From Gadus chalcogrammus (taxonomy: Eukaryota; Chordata; Actinopteri; Gadiformes; Gadidae): 64,000 nt of DNA. Below are positions 35,762-53,700 of this stretch, piece by piece (within the stretch, counting starts at the first letter, position 1; the number at the start of each line of letters is the position of its first letter). Both the position numbers and the translations under genes were made by a program. Where the stretch lies: positions 21,142,039 to 21,206,038 of the forward strand of contig NC_079423.1 in NCBI RefSeq assembly GCF_026213295.1, given 5' to 3'. The notes beneath the pieces are model-generated. The model worked only from the letters and a program-made list of their open reading frames with translations, searched no databases and was not told where the DNA came from.

Positions 35762-36835
35762 GTGTGTAATGTGTGTGTAATACCATTGTAATCGTTGGTC
35801 CTCTCGGACGATGTGATGAATGGGTGGGTGCCACTCAGGCTCCTGGCGCTCTATCTGAGAGCGCCCTACTGGAAGATGCATGCATATGGTTGTGTAGATG
35901 CGTGTGTGTGTGTGCATTCTAAATACGGTAATGATCACAGAAGGTGATGCTGAGTAGCGGGCTAATTATTGGTCATATTCTGTTTTATGGTATTCAAGCT
36001 GATAATAAAAACACTGGGAATAGAACTACTGCTACTTTTCTTCCTTATAAAGGAATATGACAAAAATTATAGCTTTAGCTTTTTTGTAATGAATAATTGT
36101 ATTATTGTATTATTTGTATTATTTTTTATTATTATTATATGTATACAAAGTCATTCAAACCAGGTATTTTACAACTTATCATTGAGTCTGGTTCCAGTCT
36201 CAGTTATCAGCTTTCCTGTCTGAGAGGAAAGAACCGGTTAAGGCTCATTGTTGTACCAGAAGAGAAAGGCATGCTTTAGATGTGTAATCTGGTTAGGGCT
36301 CATTAACATGGGAATACTTCCCCTAATAGAAGGTGAACATGCAGTCTTCTTTTAGGTACCAAGGTGGAGGATTTAAAAAATATACACATCCATAGAGCAA
36401 GAGAGTATGTTAGTAATTTCTTCTCTGAAAGCCAGTATATCACTTTTCCTTCTTCTGCTATGCTCTTTGTCCTTTATGACTACCAACTGTGTGTTACATT
36501 CAACTTCATACCCAGGGAATAGCTTCAACTCCACACCGTCCTTCACCTTGGATCGCTGCGTTGTGTCTGCAGCGACACCATTTGGGCTTGTAATATTTAG
36601 CTGTAGTCCTTTTAAAGGTGGTCTGTGTAAATCCTCATATGGACTTTTGTAGAACAGACTTCTATAAAACACTTAAACAAGGTTGACACCCTCTGTGACA
36701 CCACCTATCACCCACTCACCCATATATATCAATACTGCAGGGGCGGACAGAGTTCCATAGCAACATGTCAACATGAAGTCCAACTCTCGTTTGTATGCAT
36801 GTGGGAGTTTTCGTGTATGTGTGTGTGTGTGGTTG
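35762..36835. other. No gene seen
   Basis: AT-rich sequence. A small open frame at 36407-36652 (81 codons, hydrophobic start) has no recognised family and no supporting context. Confidence 0.4.
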
Positions 36836-36885
36836 TGTGTGTGTGTGTGTGTGTGTGTGCATGCTTCTGCGTCCATGTGTTTGTG

Positions 36886-36948
<63 letters not shown>

Positions 36949-36952
36949 ATCT

Positions 36953-36991
<39 letters not shown>
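36836..36991. repeat. Clustered (GT)n microsatellites
   Basis: Pure GT tracts at about 36836-36859, 36889-36947 and 36958-36991 are separated by short unique words. Confidence 0.95.
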
Positions 36992-36995
<4 letters not shown>

Positions 36996-37069
36996 GGGGG
37001 GAGGGGTTTACTGTTTATGCTATTCTGACATTCAGAACATTTACGCAACCTATTATTCATGTACCCCTC

Positions 37070-37070
<1 letters not shown>

Positions 37071-37137
<67 letters not shown>
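37071..37137. repeat. (AC)n microsatellite
   Basis: A pure 67-bp AC tract only 80 bp after a GT cluster. The opposed GT and AC tracts could pair into a large stem. Confidence 0.95.
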
Positions 37138-37138
<1 letters not shown>

Positions 37139-37620
37139 CATACACACACACTCCCAAAAACACGTGGACACACATGCATGCACAGGGCCAATCACACACA
37201 CGCATGAACTCAACATATCCAGAGTGTATTATGAAACAGGATCCAGTACTGTATATAAATATGAACCAGAGAGGAAGACACACACCCGCTGACCTCCATG
37301 TCTCCACTTCCACAGTTCCTGTTGTAAGAGGTAAATAGGGAGAGTGCTGCCAACCAAGGTAAAGTCACAAAAGCCCGCACGCACAGAGTGGTACTTACAC
37401 ATGGCCCCTAAAGGAGTAGAGGAAGGAGTGCTGTTGGGAACAGTTAAACAAAAAGACATTTATAGAAGGTTCCTTCTGAGTGGAGAAACAAAGGGGGGAA
37501 GTGAGATGACGTCGCGTAGGGAGGGAATCAGCAGGTCCCTGTTGGACCGTACGACATGCTCTAGAAACATTTTCTCATTCACACACTTGTAGCGTGCACA
37601 CCCAGATGCACACACATGTG

Positions 37621-37658
<38 letters not shown>

Positions 37659-38290
37659 CACACCCAGACGGCTGCACACACACGCGTACTTAGAGTAACA
37701 CACACAAACTGAATGAACAAAGCCAATATCTGCGTGCTGCTCCACAAATTGCCGTTTCCTTGTTGTCTTCACTATTTTTGGAATATTTTCAATTTTCCTA
37801 TTTGTTGCATGAGGATGTTTTAAATCTATTCTTATTTTGACCGGGACCTTCCGAAGTGGACGAGGTGTATGCGTCTGTTTTAACAGGCTCTCAGTCTGTC
37901 TTCTCCCACCTGTTTTGAACCGTGATGTAACACTAGCCGTGGGTGGATCGGAACACCACATCTGATCGGACGCTGTGGTAGAACGAAGCGCCTCTCTGGT
38001 GTGGTCCGTACACCAGGACCACTGAGCGCAGCCACAGCTGGATGTGTAGCCACAGAGAACACTGGAACTGAATGATCTTCTGTCTTAGTGTTTACTCGAC
38101 ATCTTTTCAACACAGCTTCTTGCACTAACACACACACACACGCATGGATGCACAGACACAAACAGACATGCACACAAACAAACACAAGCGCACACACAAA
38201 CACACACACACATTGAAACAAGGCTAGGATAATAGTCTACAATAGAATTCCTGACAGTATCGTCTGTACCTCTTGCTATTCTCTGGTATA
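37138..38290. other. No gene seen
   Basis: No conserved coding signal. A short (CA)n lies at 37626-37653 and CA-rich words at 38128-38212. Confidence 0.45.
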
Positions 38291-38298
38291 GTTTAGAG

Positions 38299-38639
38299 CA
38301 GGGGTCACCAACCTTTCTGAACCTGAGAGCTACTTCATGGGTACTGAGTCATACGAACGGCACCCAGTTCTATACACTCTTCTGAAATAACAAATTTGCT
38401 CAGTTTGCCTTTAGTTATATATTACTATTAATGATTAATGATACTCATCTATGTGAAGACATGTTAATTAATTAAGTCATGTTAATTATATCTCACAATA
38501 ATTATTAACAATGACTTAAAAATGGTGGGAAAGAGTCGTTCAAGAATGAGTAGTGCTATTTTTAGAGCAGGCCTGCGGGCGCCTCATGTGGTCCTTGCGG
38601 GCGCCATGGTGCCCGCGGGCACTGTGTTGGTGACCCCTG
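38299..38639. mobile_element. 341-bp hAT-type MITE with perfect 8-bp target duplication
   Basis: The ends CAGGGGTCACCAAC and GTTGGTGACCCCTG are exact inverse complements. GTTTAGAG flanks both sides (38291-38298 and 38640-38647). The 8-bp duplication and the CAGGG end define hAT. The interior is non-coding. Confidence 0.95.
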
Positions 38640-38647
38640 GTTTAGAG

Positions 38648-40390
<1,743 letters not shown>

Positions 40391-40784
40391 AGTTTCTGAT
40401 TGATAATTCAATGTTCTTTTACTCAAGTTCCCATGCAGTCAGAGGGAACATGCGCAATAGGCCAGGCTGTTTAGGATCTCCTCAGATCTTCACTTATCCA
40501 TGCTGGTGTACACGGTCCGAGGCAGGAGATAAAGGCAGCTTTGAATTGGCTCTATACTTGGTGGGACTCGGGTGGTTATGGCGTTCGGAAGAGTCCGGGT
40601 TCCTATTCTAGTAATCGCAGACAGAGTTTACAGAAGGGGGGTTTGTGTTTATCAGCGTCTGCTGCATTTAGGATGAGACAAACATTCTGTGATGTATGAG
40701 TCAACTCAGCTGCTTTTAAGGCTTCCAGGATATCCATTACTCATTAGGGTGGGTTAATACATGGTAACATATACCTAAAATAGT

Positions 40785-40823
40785 ATGCACACACACACGC
40801 GCACGCACACACACACACACACA

Positions 40824-40906
<83 letters not shown>

Positions 40907-40923
40907 GCGCGCGCGCGTGCGTG
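40785..40923. repeat. (CA)n-(ACGC)~21-(CG)n compound array
   Basis: CA/CG words give way to a pure ACGC array (about 40823-40906) and then a 13-bp CGCGCG run (40905-40917). The whole block alternates purine and pyrimidine. Confidence 0.95.
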
Positions 40924-40993
40924 CTTCTACACGGTCAAACGTACCAGCCACATGCAGACAAGCCTTCTTTCTTAAGGAAAATCCTAAACCAGA

Positions 40994-41404
40994 TCAAGGT
41001 AACCCATGGAGGCAGAAGACGTGGTGGAGGAGCAGTTCCGCAATCTCCCTGGCAAAGGGGAGTTTAGTAAGAGGGATGAAATGGGCCAACTTACTAAATC
41101 GATCTACAAGGGTGAGGACAACGGTGTGGCCCTTGGATGCAGGCAAACCAGTCACAAAGTCCAAAGAGATATGCGAACAGGGACGATGGGGCATGGGCAA
41201 GGGGTGCAGGAAGCTGGCAGGTGGGCGGCGAGAGGTCTTATTCTGGTTACAAACAGGACAGGCGTTGACAAAGCCCCGGACATCCTCTTCCAGTGACGGC
41301 CACCAGGACTGAGTGAAAGGACTGGCAAGGACTGAGTGAAAGGAGAGGACTGTTATAGGGAGAGCACAGGTGAAGGTGGTTGGGTTACCACTGACCCACA
41401 GCAA
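40994..41404 (-). pseudogene. Ty3/gypsy integrase fragment
   Basis: The minus strand encodes [24 protein letters not shown] (second half of the integrase zinc finger, CxxC). It continues with [20 protein letters not shown] and [19 protein letters not shown], the integrase core with its first catalytic Asp residues. It ends [11 protein letters not shown] where the element is cut off at about 40998. The sequence is distinct from the Gmr1-like integrase and resembles other fish gypsy elements. The reading frame is open across the fragment, but LTRs and the other pol domains are not seen nearby. Confidence 0.8.
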
Positions 41405-44400
41405 TCACTTACATCAAGTATAATGATGCAAAACTCTAGACATGTATGCAAGGATCCTCTAGACACAGCATCAGAAAGGCTGACTACTGCAGGCCAGAGC
41501 CTCTAGATTGAAGGAGATTTGTAAAAAAGCAACAAGTAACCGAGGGCGAAGGGTCAAAGATGTCGCAATTTAAAAATATAAAGGGAAAGATTCATTGTCG
41601 AATCCAGGTTTTCAAATCCAGGTTTAGGTGTAATAACAAATAAGCTATTAAATTATCTATTAATTGATTGGGAGAAAAATAATAAATAAAGTTTTTTTTG
41701 TTTTTCATTTTTGATTTGTTAATTAATGTATCATGACAATGTTCTAATACAATGTTTTTGACCATGCAATGGGTATGGGTTTAGTTAACAAAAAACAAAA
41801 TCTAAACACAATATGAATCTGTGATTGTTAAATACACATACACAGACTTATCTCTGATGGCTCTGGATCCAAAGAGTCTGAGTAGGTTTTAAGGTAAGTA
41901 GCAAGGGGTACTTAAAAGGACGGTTATATGTTGAGATTCATAATGAGTATGAACAGCAACAGAGATACAAGCAGACACACACACACTGAGATTAATAAGT
42001 GAACATCCAACTTTAACCAACCTGACATAAGATGAGGTTTCTTTAGATACTAGCGCTAACTGTGACCTCCAGTCATGTACTTAATGTTCAGATGGGGCTG
42101 ATGGAGACACAGGCCAACATCCTGACTCCCCAACCTGCGGAGATCAACCCAAATGAAGGGACACCGCTCCCCCATTCACCAACACATTCCATCTGGTCTC
42201 ATTTTAGATGCGTAATCACAGACCGGGGCCATCTTGAGAATAACGCAGGCAGATTTAGCACTTGGTTCAAAGTGCTATACGGCTGACATGTACTTCTTGG
42301 GGCTGGGGTTAGAATTACAAAGGTGGGGTTTTAAAGATCTGCTGCAAGCTAGAAGTGACACCTGGGTCATGAGTGTGAGCTTTCGTGCCCACGTGTGTGC
42401 TTGATGGAGGTGTGAGTGCTGGAGTGACGGAGGGTGAACCTTGTGTGTCTTTTCATCTCCTTTCCCAGGAAAGGTATTTGAAGTTTGACGCAGTTCCTCT
42501 GATCTCACATGTGGTTCGTATTTGAGGAGAAAATGCCTGCAAGATCTACAGGCAGCTCTCGAATGGATGTAAACATGTACAGTCTCACCATTTATCTCAG
42601 GTCATTTGGATTTATTTTAAAGGCATTCTCTGTTGCAGGGGCATGGTTTTGTTACATTTTACAAGCTGGAGTGTAGGTATAGTTTTTGTGTGTGTGTGTG
42701 TGCGTACGTGGTTCTCCGCAAAAAAACAGTTAACGTTTGTGTGACAATCTCCATTAGGAAAGTTGTTAACGCTTAACTACGCCAATTAACACAACGATGA
42801 CAAAGATGGCTTCAAGTCAATTTGATCATGTACAGTAATCTCTCTCTCACTGGCTCTCTCTCTCTCTCTCTCATTTGTGAAGTGTAGTAAAGTCTCCCAC
42901 AGATCATGGCAAACCTGTCCATTACACAACAGCGTGGGGTGGCATTTCGCCCTGCCATTGCTAACTGGCACCAGGCTTTTGGGGGGGAAAAAGCACCTCT
43001 GCTGCAGATTGTAGCAGATTGTGACAAGATGTTTGACGCTCTTTTAATCTCACTGCTGGCTACTTTCTGCATTTGGTCAAATCCAATTCAAGTGGAGCCT
43101 ACTCTGTTTGTTTTTTTGATCGGTTGTGGTTGCTTTTTTGCGAGGAATGTTTATTCTAAGAAATGTTTTTATTTTAGGAAGACCAGAATCAAAAATGCAA
43201 TCAAATCTATAATAACATGAAGCAAGTGTGTATATTTATAAGCGTTCTGTGTTTGTCTGTCTGTCTGTGTCAATACTAAATTAACTAACCCTCAAACTGA
43301 GGATAAACAATAGCAAAAGCATGAGAACTGCCGAGTTGTGTCTATTGTGGTAATTCTCAATCTAGACTAGAGACACTTACATTTGATCTTCATAGGAGAA
43401 AATAAATACTTAAAATGCTAGATTCTTTCCCCTGTCTAAAGTAATAGCAAATCTCAACAAAGCTTGGGAGTTGAAGACATATGCTATATATCTTCTCCTT
43501 TTCATTAATATATCAGGTTATTGATGACTAACTTTAACTAACTATAATTAATTAACTTTAGAATAAACATACAAAGTTAGCACATTTTCTGCTTACGGTT
43601 TATTATCACCGTTCTCAGTAATAACATGCGAAAGGACCAGTGTACACAACTTTTATTGAACTACAATTTAAAACCAAAACCCATGAAGCCCCTTGACAAC
43701 CCCAGTGTTTAAAAGATGTCTGGTCTACCCTAGCAACAAATAAACACACCAACCAAACTCAAACATGGGAACACTTTTCTTAATTAGGAATGTGTTGATT
43801 CCAAGTAGAAACTTGCTGAAAAGGAACATCCTGGTGATTAAGATGACAAGTTACCCAATAAAAACATAGATCTGCATATTGGTGTGCATTGGTGTTTCCA
43901 TAACCTACCATCCCTATTAGAGTTTGGGGGTATTTTACTGAGGCATGCTTCACGGTTGGCTAACTGACTTGCTATAATGCACCCTATCGGAGCAATTGAG
44001 GTATGGAAAGCTGGGCGGTGGTGGGAATTAACCCAGAATCCCTGTTTAACCTCTGGTTTATGTACTTTATGCCCGGTATCCTAACAACGATGTGGTGCAT
44101 AGACTACCTGTTATATCTTAACATATGCACTGAACGATAACCTTAGAAGGATATTGTGCCAGGCATGTTATCAATCTGATAACATAATTTTGTATCTAAG
44201 ATACACCTACAAATCTTATTTTTTCTATAACATACAGTAACAAACCTCCGGTAAAAAATATCCCATTTTAAGAAAAAAACAAAAGTAGATCTGATAAAAT
44301 ACAGAGACGGTAAAACACAGGAGCATATTACTGCCCTGGGGCCTGGGGAAAGAGAGGGAGATGGAGGGGTTTCTGCTCTGCTGCAAACAATATAACAGTA

Positions 44401-45725
44401 TGAATAATGAGTTCCCTCTGTGTTGGGGCCTTAGCAAAAATAATGAAAACAACCTGTTTTAGATTAGGCCCCTCTCTCCCCTCTTACACTCACATGGGAT
44501 CACAACAACACAGGGGAGCTCAATTACTTTAGGTTATATGCTGCTGCCCACAGCTATAGGTGTGTAGGTTTACAGCAAAAGTTGTGAATGACGGAGAGCG
44601 AAACCTTTGATAGTGAAAAAGAACTTGCATAGATTCTAGATTAGTGACCTGCTCCTCGTCTCCGGCAAATACTCAACCCATAATTACTTTTTCATTCTCT
44701 CAGCCTTAACTTACGTTTCACAATGAATAACAGAGAAACCGAATATGTAAATTATCCCGATGAGGAAGGTATCAGGAGCTCAAGCGCCACGAACACTCTG
44801 ACCCACCTATGGATTATAGTGATGGTGGAGTAGGCTCCATTGTTGATTCATGGGGACTGTTGTCAACAAACCTGGGTCAACTGCAGCATGAATCGAGTGT
44901 TTGTGTGATTGGGATTGGAACAAAACTGCAACCTTATTGTGATATCAGACTGGTTACATAGTATTGTGCAAGAGCCTGTTTATTTATCATAGTAACAGAA
45001 TATCAATTGTTATAATAGGTTAACAAAAAATAGTAATAGTTACTATAGTAAAAGAAAAGCAATAAAAAACAGTTGGGAAATGTCAACTGACAACTCAATG
45101 TCCAAGTAGCTGTCTCATTTTGAACAACCAAGAACATTTTAACCAGTAAGAGTAAACGTGTCAAACAAACTAGTTCTGTTAACCACTTGCATGAAGACTA
45201 AAGTCAAAGCCAGTATTGAGAGGCAACATTGAACATGGTGCAGCACTGACACCTGCTGATTGCCGTACGGAAAGGGCATAACAATCCATTGGTCAAAAAA
45301 AAAATATATACTTTTCATCTCCGACTTATGTACACATTACATATTATCCAATTTCTCTATTCTAAATAAACTCCTCTTCCAAAGCATACTGCATTCTAAC
45401 GAGTTGGCTTCAGCTGCCTTCAACACAGTTACGCAATACCATGTGTAAGTGTTCTCTATCAGTATTAGTCCAAGTACATAACAATGCCTTCAAGCCTTTT
45501 GGATCAACCCTACCTGAGGCTTTAATACTGTAAGGGAAATCTATCACACTGAATACGCTGCCATGTAGATCATTTTCCAGATGGGGCACACCTTTTTTCA
45601 ACAAGGAGTAGGGGCAAATTACTTTCTTTTATAAAATGTATGCCATACTTTACCATGGATCTAAAGAGTTGGCCATAATCTTCAAGTCCGTTCCGGCTGA
45701 AGCTCATTAGGATTCAAGCAGTGCC
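41405..45725. other. Long stretch without recognisable gene
   Basis: About 4.3 kb with few strong repeats. A short (CT)n lies at 42840-42872. I see no exon with conserved motifs, no RNA gene and no paired terminal repeats. It probably forms the intergenic region downstream of BLOC1S2. Confidence 0.45.
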
Positions 45726-45746
45726 AACTGTCCGTTTCTCAAGCGT

Positions 45747-45752
45747 TTTATT
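45747..45752 (-). terminator. bloc1s2: Polyadenylation signal of BLOC1S2
   Basis: AATAAA on the minus strand lies about 97 bp beyond the stop codon, implying a short 3' UTR ending near 45725-45735. Confidence 0.6.
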
Positions 45753-45848
45753 TAGGTGTGAAATTGAGCTTGCCTGGATGTTGTTTCTGTCTTGTAGTGC
45801 CGTGCTGGACTGGTAAGGGGAGGGGAAGAAGAGAGACAGCATGTCTTC

Positions 45849-49963
<4,115 letters not shown>

Positions 49964-50478
49964 TTTCTGTTGTTAGCTTTTCCTCGTCACATGATTTTAA
50001 TTTCCACGTGATGTTCTTCTACACGAATGAAATCACTATGCCACACCCTTTTATTGTCAGGTGGCTAACTGATATAGTATACGCCGCGTAAAACAATTTA
50101 AAATAGATATTTTAATAATATTATCTCATAGCTGTTGATGCGCGTTACACTGATCCACACATAAATTACCTAATTATAACCGTAATTGGATTGATTGCAA
50201 AGTCAAATTAATTATATTTTTGTCCATAGCCCCTAATATCCTAACCTATATTTGAATAATAGTAGACATTTTGAAAATAAGAACCAGGCGTTATGAAAAC
50301 ATCCCTTTTGGGCGGGTAAGGGTGACGCACTCCACGCATCCTCGGAAACGTATGGCGCTGTTGTGGGAATCCATCGTGACAGGTTAGCAGTGGACTGTAA
50401 ACATGGCGGCGTGCACGGCGACAGGGCTGTGCTCCATACCCCGCTGCTACTAGTCTGAGAGACGGAGACGCGCTGAAC
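49964..50478. promoter_or_regulatory. Bidirectional BLOC1S2-USP24 promoter
   Basis: Only 515 bp separate the divergent start codons, so both 5' UTRs and promoters must fit here unless upstream non-coding exons exist elsewhere. GTCACATGAT (49986-49995) and CCACGTGATG (50004-50013) are E-box motifs close to the lysosomal CLEAR/TFEB consensus and sit just upstream of BLOC1S2. AACATGGCGGC (50400-50410) matches the YY1 motif often found near USP-type housekeeping starts. No TATA box is seen at either side. Confidence 0.6.
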
Positions 50479-50757
50479 ATGGAGACTGAAGAGGAGCAGC
50501 ATATGACAACGCTCCTATGCATGGGCTTTCCAGACCCCGTTGCAATACGGAAAGCGCTTCGCTTGGCAAAGAATGATATAAACGAGGCAGTCGCTCTTCT
50601 TACGAACGAAAGCCCCGGACTTGGGTATGGTTATGAGCCGATGGAGAGTGGGCCTACCACGGGCTCGGGGACAGGAGGAGACGGGGAAAACAGCGGGCGT
50701 ACTGGGACGGGGGGGTTTGATCCCCCGCCTGCATACCACGATGTAGTGGACAGCGAG
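50479..50757 (+). CDS. usp24: USP24 exon 1 (coding part)
   Basis: ATG at 50479 in good context (GAACATGG). Ninety-three codons encode the UBA domain and a Gly-rich linker ending VVDSE. Donor GTAAGG, phase 0. Confidence 0.97.
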
Positions 50758-53700
50758 GTAAGGCCAGATACAGCCTTTCTTCAACCAGCAGCAAGGGAAT
50801 TCTTGGGAATGTGTGAAAGTATGCGTTATACCAGTAATTTAGCACTATAGACCAGAGGGATCGCCCATTAGGCGAAATCACTGCTAGCTTAACATCAAGT
50901 ATATCTGTCAAAGCAGGAGGGAAAGGTCGAGGCATGCACTCTCAATCCAATAGACTATAACGTTGAGAACGATTGACTTGGGCGGACGAAGACCGTGTGA
51001 TAAATGTAAAACCCGTTTTGAACCTGGTTCGCACTGTGGTTTGCTGTCAACTCCAAGCGGCTAACCAAGTAGCGGCTAGCTAGCCGGGACGTTATGCTGC
51101 CCGCGCGGTTCTCCGAGTAGCAGCAGTAGTACTGTGCTGGCAGGGTTAAGTTAAGGTGTAACTGGATTCACGTTTTAGTCTCAATAGGGAGTAAAATAAT
51201 CAACCAAATGATTCAATACATTAACCACTGCACAGGTAAAATTTGCTTCACGTAAAAGCTATCGTTAGCCCTTGCCCCTTATCGTAAAGCAAGGCAGTGT
51301 CAACCATGGATTCCTGCATAACCTTTTCTAGTGCATTTGAGAAACCGTATGGATTTCGAAATTCTTAACATTTAGCCACTTCAAGCACGACCCAAGATCT
51401 TTGCTGTTTGTTCGTCATCTTTATGCCATTGGGAAAAAAGCTGCCCATATGTTTAAAATGCTACCATTTTATGCCATTACGACGAATCGTTTTGTCAGTA
51501 TAGCAAACCACTTACTGGTCCTCTCTGGACCACTGGTTTATCCTCTTCTTTCTGGGCAGCTTGAAGACCAGTTCCATGAACAGTTCTCATTTCTAAATAA
51601 CTACCTTATGACATGTTCGCTTAATATCGTACGCACTGCCTATAAGAAAGTTGTTCATACATTATGACCGCTCAAGCAAGGCTAATGGTTGAGCTGTAAT
51701 GAGTTAGCAAGCAACCCGTACACCTGTTGCATTCCAACATGGCCAAAGCAAAGAAACGTTAATCATTACTACTCTAATGTTGACCTTTAAATCGTCGCAC
51801 GGCACTGGTGTGTCAGCCTTCATGTATTTGTTTTATGTTACTTACTACTACTAGTGTAGAACTCAAATATTTTGAGTGAGCTCAATATGTCTTATCCAGT
51901 TATGGTCTTTCATTGCCAATGGTAGTTAATGCTAATTAGACCCTGTAGTTAAAAACGATGATACTGGAATGAGAGGAATTAACCTGATCAGGAGAAATTG
52001 AATTTGCTTAGTCTAACACTTCTGTTTGTTTACTGTCAATTGGCAACATTTCTTTTCCCTTTTAGATAATATTTCACCTTATTCCTAGTACATCAGTAGT
52101 TCTCAGCATTAAGGAAAATTACAGATTTTATTCATCTCGTCATGCAACAATTTATTCATACTTATTTTATACTTCGGCGGCCTGTCATAGTTCTTTAGCC
52201 CCATATTACGCTCCTAAATATAGTCTCTCCACAAACACACACACAAACACACACACTGCAGTATTTTGCTGAGGTGGGGGTCCCAGGGGGGTCATAAGGG
52301 TGCATGGTAACAGACTGGTGCGGGATTGGTTACCTCTCTGCTCTGTGCAGATAGAAACATGGAGATGATCCCCTTGAGAAGCCTAGCCTTTCATTCTCCC
52401 TCATTCCCTTCCTATCTGCACATTCTCATATTTTGTTTTTTGGAAAAGCCTCCCATATTCCACTTATTGCCTTTAGATACTCTTTATACAGTATATGTCA
52501 CTAGTAAGTTTGATGTCTCGAGACATCTAGGTTTTAAGCAGTCATGACTCATGTGGCTCCATTAGTGACTGGAGGCGATGTTTTTTTTGTATTCGGAAAT
52601 CGAATGGTTCTGATTGGGTATTCTCTCCAAAAAGTTCCCTATTGGTTGCCTTTCACTACCTTTGTCTAATGTCATCGCAGGTTTCATCTCTCATTCTCCA
52701 CACCCCCTGGCATCCATCCATCCATCCATCTTTCATCTCTTTTTCACTTCAAACGGGAGAAGATGAAATGTGATACTTCTTCTTTGCATCTCCCTTTTCC
52801 ATTCCTTCCTGGCTCTTGTTCAGTGTGCAGACCATCTACATATACATCAACAAGGTTATTAAATATGCAGTAAGATACGCCATGGGCATTGTTTAAAGGT
52901 AAACTGTTTCGTAGCTATGTTCATCAGCCTTTGGATAAGTTTTTCACAATTGTTTAAACACATTAATTGGAATATCAGACACAATGTGCACCTGAAACTC
53001 ATGAACCAACTGCCAAACCAATTCTGCTGAACTCTAAGCACATTTTCTGCTTTAGACTCGGATGCCCATTCCAACCCACAAATTTTTCACAACACTACAC
53101 ACAATTCTCTATATCTTGCACACTCTTCCTGAATTCCCTCTTGGTGTTCACACAGAACACACTGCCAATCACATTTCTAAGCTCCAAAGGCTGTTGTGCA
53201 ACTAGCAATCTGCAATTTGCTGTAGAGCAATCTAAAATTTGCTTTTAACTTTACGGTATTGCCTATTTTCTGTTATCTCTTTCATTTCATCCCGTTATAG
53301 TTATAGGAGGTTTATTATTACCCCAAAGGGAAACTTGGTTGCAGGAAGGTTACTGTAACAGATACGTAAAAGCATACAAGAAATACATTACTGTAAGACA
53401 TCAACAATGACCAATAAAGTTACGACACGGACACACAGGCAACACACAACAGACAAGTCTGGAATTCAGTATTCTGCAAATTTAGCAAGGATATTGCCCT
53501 TGTTAAAAATGAATTTTTGGTCCTATTGCATCTACAAAAAGGCACTCTGAGTCTCCGTCCTGAGGTGAGAACCTCAAAATGATTGTGAAGGGGGTGGCTT
53601 TTGCAGTCTAAAATCTAGTTGGCTTTACGGACGACCTGTTCCTTGAAGATATATTTCATCCTTTTTGCTGTGCTTTCCATAGACTCCACACTTTGGGTAC

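Noticed and set aside
36373..36672. Overlapping small frames, one (36407-36652) with a signal-peptide-like hydrophobic start
   Set aside because: Both strands are open over the same interval, there is no recognised family, and no neighbouring exons or promoter evidence. A chance frame is the simpler explanation.
40560..40620. tRNA-like segment GGGTGGTTATGGCGTTCGG..GGGTTCC
   Set aside because: It lacks a foldable acceptor stem and proper A-box/B-box spacing. At most it is an eroded SINE head.
42906..43220. 104-codon frame starting MANLSITQQRG
   Set aside because: It has a hydrophobic, Cys/Phe-rich random-like composition, no family and no splice context.
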